Positions 35,849-43,559 of a stretch of DNA of 64,000 nt are shown in pieces. The notes beneath the pieces were generated by a model. The model saw nothing but the letters and a program-made list of their open reading frames with translations. It had not been told where the DNA came from and did not search any database. The stretch is from JAWKHR01 sp041394725 (GTDB lineage Bacteria > Acidobacteriota > Vicinamibacteria > Vicinamibacterales > SCN-69-37): the NCBI GenBank assembly GCA_041394725.1, contig JAWKHR010000012.1, positions 81,421-145,420 of the forward strand, written 5' to 3'. The position numbers and the translations under genes were made by a program. Positions within the stretch are counted from its first letter, which is position 1. The number at the start of each line of letters is the position of its first letter.

Positions 35849-36124
35849 ATGTTGGGAACAACGGAACAGCAGGCGCTCATCACGCGCCTGAACAGAATCG
35901 AAGGGCAAATTCGCGGGATCCGTCGCATGGTTCAGGAGCCGCGCCTCTGCATCGAGATTCTGCAGCAGTTGGCCGCTGCTGAGGCGGCCCTGAACCGCAT
36001 CAGCCTCGCCGTCTTCAAGTATCACGTCGACAATTGCGTGGTCGACGGGGTGGCGAAGGGCGATGTCGAACGCAAGAAGTCGTTGAGCGAGCTGGTCGAC
36101 ATCTTCGACCGGTTCGCCAAGTGA
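35849..36124 (+). CDS. CsoR/RcnR-family metal- or sulfur-sensing repressor
   Basis: 91 residues from the ATG at 35849 (a GTG at 35834 would add five residues). All-helical DUF156 fold: LITRLNRIEGQIRGIRRMV, CIEILQQLAAAEAALNRISL and KYHVDNCV. With this start the ligands are Cys34, His59 and Cys63; the spacing of 25 and 4 equals the Cys-His-Cys copper site of CsoR. CstR-type persulfide sensors share the two Cys but not the His. Nothing next to it encodes a copper ATPase, chaperone or sulfur enzyme, so its regulon is elsewhere. It is likely a tetrameric DNA-binding repressor. Confidence 0.88.
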   Translation: MLGTTEQQALITRLNRIEGQIRGIRRMVQEPRLCIEILQQLAAAEAALNRISLAVFKYHVDNCVVDGVAKGDVERKKSLSELVDIFDRFAK

Positions 36125-36171
36125 GACCCGCTGGTCGTTCCTCCGGGACCGCAGCTGGACGGTAACTGCAG

Positions 36172-37467
36172 CTACTGGCCTCCGCCCCCGTCGTACCGCA
36201 AGGGTTGTCTGGGCGGCAGGGGCGAGGCCAGGTAGCTGTTTCTCGCCCTGACGTGCAGGCTGCCCGTCCTCGCCTTCACCTCGATCTTCCGGACCTTTCC
36301 ATCCATCACGGCGTTGGTCGGCGAGTAGCCCAGCACGTAGTAGGTGCTGGTGTCGCGCGCGACGAGGTTGATGGCGCGTGAGATGTCGTTCAGGTTGCGG
36401 ATCACGAAGCCGCCGGTGCCCGCCGTGAGGATCTGCGGGCCGTCGTCGGACGTGTCGAACGTGCTCGAGAGCGTGGGCCGTGACGTGGTGACGTCGGGCA
36501 TGGCGCGGCCGCCGATGACCGACGATCCGCGGCCGTAGACCGAGTAGATGGCGGTGCCGCCGCGCGCCGCCATCGCGGCGATCTGCTCGACCTCCGCGCG
36601 CGACTCCTCGATGAAGAACCCGTCGGAGATGAAGATGACGGTCTTGCGCCCCGGGATCGTGGCCAGGTTGGCCGCGACCAGCTGGAGTTGCGCGACGGTC
36701 TGGCCCGTCGCGATGCGCGCGTCGCGGATGTAGTTGCGCGCCTTGCGCGTGATGCGCCGGGCGGTCTCGCCGATGCCGCCTTCCGCGCGGCACTCCTCGG
36801 CGGTCGCCGTGCCGGGCTGGCAGAGATCCGTGGCGAGCGACTCGGCGAGGCGGTCGTCGCCGAGGTCGATGCGGACGGCGTCGGCCTCGCTCGGAATCTG
36901 CGGGTACTCGCGGAATCCCTGCAGGCGGGTCTCGCGGGTCTCGACCGCGGGCTGGACGGCGTGCAGGCCGGCCAGCAGCGACAGCTTGTCGGACGTGATG
37001 CGATCGCGGTGCATCTCGCCCTCGGCGAAGATGCCGCCGAAGTCGCCCTTGCGGAACTGCGTGTTGATGAAGCGCTCGACGCCGACCTTCGATCGCAGCA
37101 GCGACTCGACCCCGAGGTGGCCGAGGTCGAAGAGGAACACGAAGAGCCGGTGGCCGCGCGGGTCCACGTCAATCGACGGCAGCAGCTCGTCGGGACCGGC
37201 CACCGACGTGCTCTGGTTGTTCACCAGGTAGAACTGCTGGATCGCCTGTGGACGCCCGTCCTCGAGCACGACGAGGTCGTCGGCCGTCAGGCCCGGCACG
37301 AAGCGGCCGTCACCATCCTGGACGACGACGTCGACTTCGACGAGGTTCGTGGCGGATCGGAAGGTGAGTTGGGAGGACTGCGTCTGGGACGCCGGCGCGG
37401 GCGTCTGGGCGGAGACCGTCACCAACGTGGCGGCGGCGATGACCGCGGCAAGCGCTGGGTGTCGCAT
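36172..37467 (-). CDS. VWFA-related domain protein, secreted
   Basis: 431 residues with a signal peptide (MRHPALAAVIAAATLVTVSAQ). The acidobacterial VWFA-related domain follows: LVEVDVVVQDGDGRFVPGLT, DDLVVLEDGRPQAIQQFY, LFVFLFDLGHLG in place of a classical DxSxS metal site, AGQ-type helices, KTVIFISDGFF and the closing strands STYYVLGYSPTNAVMDGKV and LHVRARNSYLASP. The disrupted MIDAS suggests metal-independent binding. The role is unknown; such proteins are exported. AGGAG lies before the ATG at 37467. Divergent from the TonB receptor. Confidence 0.88.
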   Translation of the reverse strand: MRHPALAAVIAAATLVTVSAQTPAPASQTQSSQLTFRSATNLVEVDVVVQDGDGRFVPGLTADDLVVLEDGRPQAIQQFYLVNNQSTSVAGPDELLPSIDVDPRGHRLFVFLFDLGHLGVESLLRSKVGVERFINTQFRKGDFGGIFAEGEMHRDRITSDKLSLLAGLHAVQPAVETRETRLQGFREYPQIPSEADAVRIDLGDDRLAESLATDLCQPGTATAEECRAEGGIGETARRITRKARNYIRDARIATGQTVAQLQLVAANLATIPGRKTVIFISDGFFIEESRAEVEQIAAMAARGGTAIYSVYGRGSSVIGGRAMPDVTTSRPTLSSTFDTSDDGPQILTAGTGGFVIRNLNDISRAINLVARDTSTYYVLGYSPTNAVMDGKVRKIEVKARTGSLHVRARNSYLASPLPPRQPLRYDGGGGQ

Positions 37468-37515
37468 GGCTCTGAAACTCCTGGGAAGCGATCATTCTAT
37501 CAGACGGCCGGAGGC

Positions 37516-37539
37516 CCCGTGTGCGGCGCCGCACACGGG
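37516..37539. promoter_or_regulatory. 24-bp perfect palindrome between divergent vwa and TonB-receptor genes
   Basis: The half-site CCCGTGTGCGGC is followed directly by its exact reverse complement. It lies 49 bp upstream of the VWFA gene start and about 230 bp upstream of the receptor start. It could be an operator for a dimeric regulator or a cruciform hairpin. The rest of 37468-37765 holds no ORF or terminator. Confidence 0.6.
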
Positions 37540-37765
37540 CTTGGGCGGCCCGGCCATCGATCCATCCGGTTGAAGCCCCCTCTCCATCCGCGTGTAGATT
37601 TCCCGGAAAAATGCCGTCCGCGAGAGGACATTAGTCACCACGAGCGGACTCCAGCGTCCCGGCGAATGTGCCTGATTCTTGCAATGACAGGCCTCCATGG
37701 TGCGGGTCCGAACCGGGCGTTTTCGGACGGTTCCGGCACCCGCTGTTTCCGCTTGGAGGCACTAC

Positions 37766-40711
37766 ATGAGCAGGAAAGGACTGGCACGGCTGGCAATGGC
37801 GCTGCTGTGCCTGGCGGTCGCCGCGACGACCGCGTCGGCGCAGGTCTTCACGGGGCGCATCGACGTCACCGCGAAGGACGGCACCGGCGCGGTGCTGCCG
37901 GGCGTCACCGTCGAACTGAGCGGCGTGCAGGCCACCTCGTCGGTGACCGACACGCGGGGTGAGGCGCACTTCCTCAACCTCGCGCCCGGTCGCTACACCG
38001 TGGAGGCACGCCTGAGCGGGTTCAACACCTACCGCAACGAGAACGTGCCCGTGAACGCGGGTTCGGTGATTCCGCTCGAAGTCACCCTCACCGTCAGCGG
38101 CGTGTCCGAGTCGGTCACCGTCGCGGCCGAGACGCCCGTGATCGAGGCGAAGCGGCCGGCGGTGGCGACCAACGTGTCGCTCGACGAGCTGCAGCGCATC
38201 CCGACGTCCCGCGACCCGTGGGTCGTGCTGCAGACCGTGCCCGGCGTGATCGTGGACCGGGTCAACGTCGGCGGCGCCGAGTCCGGCCAGCAGTCGAACT
38301 ACAAGGCCAAGGGCGCCGGCGTCAACCAGAACACGTGGAACATGGACGGCGTCGCGATCACGGACATGGCGGCGCTCGGCTCGTCGCCGACCTACTACGA
38401 CTTCGACATGTTCCAGGAGATGCGCGTCACCACCGGCGGCGCCGACGTGACGAGTGCCACGCCGGGCGTGCAGCTCGACTTCGTGCTGCGCAGCGGCACG
38501 AACAACTGGCGCGGGTCGGGCCGCTACTACTTCGAGAACAAGGACCTGCAGTCCGACAACCTCGACCCGACGCTGGCCGGCCAGATCACCAGCTACAACC
38601 GCGTGAACAAGTACTTCGACACGGGCGCCGAGGGCGGCGGGCCGATCCTCAAGGACAAGCTGTTCGTCTGGGGCGCGTACGGGCGCACCGAGCCGCGGCT
38701 CGAGATCTACAGCTACACGGGCCCGTCGGGCGCGACGTTCATCAACCAGACGCCCGACTGCAAGCCGCTCGGCACCTCGTCCACGGTCGGCCCGAACGTG
38801 TTCGCGATCAGCGCGCGCGACTGCACGAAGCTCGTCAACTACTCGGGCAAGGCCACGGCCGAGATCAGCAACTCGACCCGGGCGTCGTTCACCTACTTCC
38901 GCGGCAACAAGCAGAAGTTCGGCCGCAGCGCCAGCGCGACCCGGCCGGCCGAGACGACGTGGAACCAGGACGGCCCGACCGAGATGTTCAAGGGCGAGAT
39001 CAACCACACGTTCGGCAACTCGCTGTTCGCGACCGCGCGCTACGCCCACATCAACTCGGGCTTCTCGTTCGAGCCGCAGGGCGGCCTCGACACGACGGTG
39101 TACCGGGACGACAACCGGGTGTACCACGGCACGTACTACGAGTACACCACCGACCGCCCGCAGGACACGCTGGCGTTCGAGGCCAACTACTTCAAGGGCA
39201 ACCACGAGCTGAAGGCCGGCCTCGGCTGGCGGCGGTCGCTGGTCGACTCGTCCGTCGTCTGGCCCGGCGGCATCTACAGCTTCCACCGCAACTACCCGAA
39301 CATCGAGGCGACCATCGTCCGCGACTGGGCGTCGTCCGGTGAGGGCCTGTACTGGAACGGCTACGTCGGCGACACCTACACGCGCGATCGCCTGACGATC
39401 AACGCCGGCCTCCGGTGGGATCGGTCCGCGGCCTCGATCCGCGAGACGTCCGTCCCGGCCAACCCGCTCTCCGACCTGCTGCCCGCCATCACGGCGCCGG
39501 CGGTCAAGAACGCGGTGGTCTGGAACACCATCACGCCGCGCATCGGCGTCGCCTACGCGCTCGGCGCCGAACGCAAGACGCTCGTGCGCGCCAGCTACTC
39601 GATGTTCGCGGCCCAGCTCGACTCGAACTTCGCGGCCACCGTCGCGTCCGCCATCCCGTACTACTCCTACGTGTACTGGGCCGGCACCGACACGAACGGC
39701 AACAACCGCCTCGATCCGAGCGAGTTCACCACGTTCCAGGGCACCTACGGCTTCGACCCGGAGAACCCCCTGGGCGGCAACCCCGACAAGATCGGCAAGT
39801 ACAAGACGCCGAAGACGCACGAGGTGCTCCTCGGCGCCGAGCACGAGCTGATGCCGAACTTCGGGGTGACCGGCACGTTCACGTGGCGGAAGTACACCGA
39901 CTTCAACTGGCTGCACTTCCGCGGCGTCACCGGCGCCGACTACACGCAGGCCGGCACGGTCTCCGGGAACGACCCGGTGATCGGCAGCTACAACGTGCCC
40001 TACTACGCCGTGAACCCCGACGCCGTCCCGGCCGACTTCGGCCGGGTGTTCGAGGCGCGCGACGGCTACACGCAGCGATACCTCGGCTTCGAGGTGGCGG
40101 CCACCAAGCGCATGTCCAACAACTGGATGATGCGCATGGCGTGGTCGAGCGGCGCGAACCGGGAATACTTCTCCGGTCCGGAGGCGCAGGCCGATCCGAC
40201 GCCGTCGCCGCCCGGGACGTCGCAGTTCACCCTGCTCTCGCCGAACAAGGACGGCGGCCTCGTGCTCGAGCAGACCGCCGGCAGCGGCAAGAGCAGCATC
40301 TACCTGGCGTCGCCGAAGTACCAGTACATCCTGACGGGGGCGTACCAGGCGCCGTGGGGCATCAACCTCGGCCTGAACTACCTGTTCCGGCAGGGATTCG
40401 CCTCGCCCTACTACATGTCGAGCGTGCCCGGCTCCGCCGACGACATCTCCGGCACCGACAAGACCGTGCTGCTGGTGTCCGACGTGGACCAGAACCGGCT
40501 GCCGAACGTGCACTCGTTCGACGCCCGGGTCAGCAAGAACCTGAAGTACGACCGGTTCAGCCTGGACCTCGACCTCGACATGTTCAACCTGTTCAACGCG
40601 TCGACCACGCTCGGACGGCAGTTCGACTCGGGGGCAGGCAACTTCAACCAGATCCTCGAGATCGAGAACCCGCGGATCATCCGTCTCGGTGTCCGCGTCT
40701 CGTTCAACTGA
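37766..40711 (+). CDS. Oar-like TonB-dependent outer-membrane receptor
   Basis: 981 residues with a signal peptide (LAMALLCLAVAATTASAQ). The N-terminal carboxypeptidase-regulatory-like beta-sandwich (about 26-115, GAVLPGVTVELSGVQATSSV, RGEAHFLNLAPGRYTVEARL) is followed by a plug (SLDELQRIPTSRDPWVVLQT, VPGVIVDRVNVGG) and a long beta-barrel ending IIRLGVRVSFN, with a terminal aromatic-Asn as in Oar proteins. This group transports large or bound substrates across the outer membrane or acts in adhesion. GGAGG sits 6 nt before the ATG at 37766. A strong intrinsic terminator follows at 40741-40770, so the gene is monocistronic. Confidence 0.93.
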   Translation: MSRKGLARLAMALLCLAVAATTASAQVFTGRIDVTAKDGTGAVLPGVTVELSGVQATSSVTDTRGEAHFLNLAPGRYTVEARLSGFNTYRNENVPVNAGSVIPLEVTLTVSGVSESVTVAAETPVIEAKRPAVATNVSLDELQRIPTSRDPWVVLQTVPGVIVDRVNVGGAESGQQSNYKAKGAGVNQNTWNMDGVAITDMAALGSSPTYYDFDMFQEMRVTTGGADVTSATPGVQLDFVLRSGTNNWRGSGRYYFENKDLQSDNLDPTLAGQITSYNRVNKYFDTGAEGGGPILKDKLFVWGAYGRTEPRLEIYSYTGPSGATFINQTPDCKPLGTSSTVGPNVFAISARDCTKLVNYSGKATAEISNSTRASFTYFRGNKQKFGRSASATRPAETTWNQDGPTEMFKGEINHTFGNSLFATARYAHINSGFSFEPQGGLDTTVYRDDNRVYHGTYYEYTTDRPQDTLAFEANYFKGNHELKAGLGWRRSLVDSSVVWPGGIYSFHRNYPNIEATIVRDWASSGEGLYWNGYVGDTYTRDRLTINAGLRWDRSAASIRETSVPANPLSDLLPAITAPAVKNAVVWNTITPRIGVAYALGAERKTLVRASYSMFAAQLDSNFAATVASAIPYYSYVYWAGTDTNGNNRLDPSEFTTFQGTYGFDPENPLGGNPDKIGKYKTPKTHEVLLGAEHELMPNFGVTGTFTWRKYTDFNWLHFRGVTGADYTQAGTVSGNDPVIGSYNVPYYAVNPDAVPADFGRVFEARDGYTQRYLGFEVAATKRMSNNWMMRMAWSSGANREYFSGPEAQADPTPSPPGTSQFTLLSPNKDGGLVLEQTAGSGKSSIYLASPKYQYILTGAYQAPWGINLGLNYLFRQGFASPYYMSSVPGSADDISGTDKTVLLVSDVDQNRLPNVHSFDARVSKNLKYDRFSLDLDLDMFNLFNASTTLGRQFDSGAGNFNQILEIENPRIIRLGVRVSFN

Positions 40712-40740
40712 GGACGAGGACGAAGTCCGGTACGTGAAGA

Positions 40741-40770
40741 GGGGGCGCCTCCGGGCGCCCCCTTTTTTTT
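40741..40770 (+). terminator. Rho-independent terminator of the TonB-receptor gene
   Basis: The stem GGGGGCGCC (40741-40749) pairs with GGCGCCCCC (40754-40762) around a 4-nt loop, followed by eight T (40763-40770). It lies 29 bp after the receptor stop and 4 bp before the convergent VWFA-TPR gene's stop. Confidence 0.93.
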
Positions 40771-40774
40771 GTCG

Positions 40775-43414
40775 CTATCGCCCCTTGAGCGCGTCGAGCC
40801 GGGCCTTGATCTCTCCCGAGTCCGGCAGCGCCGCCAGGCCGGCTTCGAGCGCCTGGATCGCGAGCGCCGGACGGCCGAGGCGCACGTAGGCGTCGGCGAG
40901 CGCGAGGTGCGCGGGCAGCAGCGTCGGGTCCAGCATCGCCGCGCCGCGGAACGCCGAGACGGCGCCCACCTCGTCGCCGGTGCCGACCCGGCACCAGCCC
41001 AGCAGGAAGGCGACGTCCGCGTCGGGCGGCGTTTCCGCGTCGTAGACGGACGTCAGGCTGGCCGCCGCGGCGGCGTAGTCGCGTGCGTCCATGGCGCCCA
41101 GCGCGCGCAGGCGGGCGGCCGAGCGGTCCGTCTCCGGGCGGGCGCCGAGCAGGTCGGCCGCCGCCTGCCAGCGTCCGGCCGCCGCTTCTCCGGCCGCGCG
41201 CCGGACGGCGGCGTCGGCGACGCGCGAGAGCGCCGCCACCAGGCGCTTCGTCACCAGCCCGTCGAGCGCGTCGCGCGGCTCCAGCCCGGCCACGGTGGGC
41301 ACGGGCCGGGCGGCCGCCGCGTTCCCCGTCGCCGGTCCCGTGACGGCGGCCGGCTCCGGTTCCGGTGGCGCGCCCACGCGCACCTCGACCGGCCGCCTGA
41401 CGTCGGCGACGATGGCGCCGGCGGCCTGCACGACGGCATGGGCCACGTAGTCGCCCGCGGCGAGGCCCTCGAGCGGCACGACGAACGTGACGTCGCGCGC
41501 CGCCGCGCCCGATCCGCTCGGCTGGACGTCACCCAGCCGCGCGGCGACCGTCAGCCGCCGCGACGGCGCGCCGGCCGCCGCGCCGGCGGGATCGACGATC
41601 TCGAGGGTGGCGTCCATCCCGTCGAGCAGCGCCGGCTCGCGCGCGTAGACGCGAATCGCGCCCTGCAGCGACCCCGCCGTGTAGCCCACCGCGCGCACCG
41701 GCAGCGAGGGCCCGGGGCGGCCGAGGACGAGGTCGCTCGCGGCCACCCGCGGCGCGTCCAGCGCGCGCACCACGAACCGGCGGTCGGCGCTGCCGACCAG
41801 CCCGCCCGGCTCGCGGACGACGCAGCGCATGAGGTAGGTGCCGGCCGGCAGGTCGAACCGCACCTGCCACGTGCCGAGGCCGGTGGCGCGGCCGTCCGTC
41901 GCGCGGTCCGGCAGCGACAGCCGGCCCGAACCACTCTGCACGACCTGACCGGTCATCGCGTTCCGGACCGCGAAGACGACGTCGGCCGCGTCGCCGGGTT
42001 CCCGCGCGAGCGGCAGCTCGGTCTCGAGGCTCACGGCGATGCTCTCGACCCCGGCGCGGTCGCCCCGCGCCTCGTAGGTCGTGTAGGCGAGCCGCAGGCC
42101 CTGCTGGCTGAACGGCGCGGCGAGCGCCGTGTCGATCGCCCGCCGCCGATCGGCCGGCGTCGGCGCGTCGCCCACCGCGTAGCCCGTGCGCATGCTCACG
42201 CGCACGCCGGGCCGGGTGACCTCGACGCGCACGTGCCGGTAGGCGTCACGGTTGGCGATCGCGCCGGCGGGCGGGGCGAAGCCGACCAGGTAGTAGTCCA
42301 CCTCCGCGTCGCCCAGCGCGTCGAGCGCCTCGAGCAGGTGCGTCGAGGCGTCGAGCAGCAGGCGACCGCTCGTCTCGGCCGCGAGGCCGCCCAGGGGCTC
42401 GAGCCGGCTCGCGATCTCCGCGCCCGTGTCGCCGCCGGCCGGCAGCGCGCCCGTGACGGAGAGCCGACGGTTCAGGTCGAACGCGTAGACCACCGAGTAC
42501 GTCTCGGCGGCCGTGCGCGCGACCTCGGTGAGCTCGCGCGAGACGTGGTCGCCGTGGAAGCCCTCGGAGAACAGCACGACGGTCTTGCGCCCGTCGATGC
42601 CGCGGAACGTGCCCAGCACGTCGGTGAGATAGCCGAGGAAGCGGCGCGCCGAGCCGTCGGCCATCGCGACCACCTGCTGCGCCGTGTCGCGCACGAGCTG
42701 GCGCATCGTGCCCGCGCCGGGCGAGACCCGGCCGACGGGCACGTCGGGGATGACGCCGGTCCGGTCGAGCGTGCCGTCCGACATCCGGAGGAACCGGCTG
42801 ATGACCGCCTCGTTGCCGCGCAGCACCTCGTAGGCCTCGTGCACGGTCATGTCCACCGGGCCCGGCGTGAGCGTCCTCTGCAGGTCGCCGCGGACGTGCA
42901 CGAGCGCGCCGACGGCGGCGCGGAGGTCGTTCGTGAAGCCGAGCGCCGGTCCCGGCGCCGGCAGGCCGTAGATCGCCACGCGGTCCTGCGGCCGCAGGCG
43001 TTCGCGCAGGAACGTCTCGGCCGCCTGCCGCACCCGCGTCTCGGCGCCCGCCGTGATGTGCTCCTGGTCGAAGACGAGGACGTAGAGCTGCCCCCGCGGC
43101 GCGCCCTGGTTCGTCGACACGACGCCGGCAATCGTCCGCTCGGCGGCCTCGGCGTACGTCCCGCCGTTCTCGGCGATGCGCTGGAAGAGGATCACGGGCC
43201 GCGCCTCGCCGTCCTCGGTGACGCGCACCTCGTCGGGCCGGATGTCGGGCACCGGCCGCCCCGACGCGTCGAGGAAGCGGACGTCGAGCCTGACGAGATC
43301 GACGCCGCTGCGGAAGACGGGCGGCGGCGCGTCGGCCGGCGTCTGGGCGGACGCCGGGTGCGGGAGCGTGATCGCGCCGACGAACAGGGCGATGAACGGC
43401 AGCCGGACGTGCAT
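40775..43414 (-). CDS. VWFA-related protein with C-terminal TPR-like region
   Basis: 879 residues from the ATG at 43414 (AGGTGA upstream; a GTG at 43423 is possible). Signal peptide LPFIALFVGAITLPHPASA. The VWFA-related domain has LVRLDVRFLDASGRPVPDIR, DEVRVTEDGEARPVILFQ, LYVLVFDQEHI, KTVVLFSEGF and the closing YYLVGFAPPAGAIANRDAY with VSMRTGYAVGD. Beta-rich repeats fill about 420-680. A Pro/Ala linker leads to helical TPR-like repeats (about 720-879, ending DPTLLPAHLALADAYVRLG). The protein is likely periplasmic or secreted; its function is unknown. The TPR region suggests it is a protein-interaction scaffold. Confidence 0.87.
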   Translation of the reverse strand: MHVRLPFIALFVGAITLPHPASAQTPADAPPPVFRSGVDLVRLDVRFLDASGRPVPDIRPDEVRVTEDGEARPVILFQRIAENGGTYAEAAERTIAGVVSTNQGAPRGQLYVLVFDQEHITAGAETRVRQAAETFLRERLRPQDRVAIYGLPAPGPALGFTNDLRAAVGALVHVRGDLQRTLTPGPVDMTVHEAYEVLRGNEAVISRFLRMSDGTLDRTGVIPDVPVGRVSPGAGTMRQLVRDTAQQVVAMADGSARRFLGYLTDVLGTFRGIDGRKTVVLFSEGFHGDHVSRELTEVARTAAETYSVVYAFDLNRRLSVTGALPAGGDTGAEIASRLEPLGGLAAETSGRLLLDASTHLLEALDALGDAEVDYYLVGFAPPAGAIANRDAYRHVRVEVTRPGVRVSMRTGYAVGDAPTPADRRRAIDTALAAPFSQQGLRLAYTTYEARGDRAGVESIAVSLETELPLAREPGDAADVVFAVRNAMTGQVVQSGSGRLSLPDRATDGRATGLGTWQVRFDLPAGTYLMRCVVREPGGLVGSADRRFVVRALDAPRVAASDLVLGRPGPSLPVRAVGYTAGSLQGAIRVYAREPALLDGMDATLEIVDPAGAAAGAPSRRLTVAARLGDVQPSGSGAAARDVTFVVPLEGLAAGDYVAHAVVQAAGAIVADVRRPVEVRVGAPPEPEPAAVTGPATGNAAAARPVPTVAGLEPRDALDGLVTKRLVAALSRVADAAVRRAAGEAAAGRWQAAADLLGARPETDRSAARLRALGAMDARDYAAAAASLTSVYDAETPPDADVAFLLGWCRVGTGDEVGAVSAFRGAAMLDPTLLPAHLALADAYVRLGRPALAIQALEAGLAALPDSGEIKARLDALKGR

Positions 43415-43470
43415 GACTTTCACCTGTGTGTCGTGAGGTGCGCCTACGCTATCACGTCATCGTGACGCGC

Positions 43471-43558
43471 GCCCGAGCGGCCGTGCCGACGCGTTGCCGC
43501 CCCAGCGGCCATGCCGGCGCGGCCGCCGCCCGAGCGGCCAGGCCGGCGCCGCCGCCGC
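43471..43558. repeat. GC-rich imperfect direct repeats
   Basis: Three imperfect copies of a unit containing AGCGGCC-x-GCCGGCGC occur in the gap between the VWFA-TPR gene and the sulfatase-like gene. No ORF or hairpin of a recognised type is seen. Confidence 0.5.
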
Positions 43559-43559
43559 A

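Noticed and set aside
37631..40513. 960-codon open frame on the minus strand opposite the TonB receptor
   Set aside because: It is a mirror of the receptor reading frame, rich in Arg/Val/His with no domain or signal; antisense openness is expected at this GC content.
40741..40770. Possible riboswitch or small RNA
   Set aside because: It is a simple GC stem, 4-nt loop and T-run, sufficient as an intrinsic terminator.
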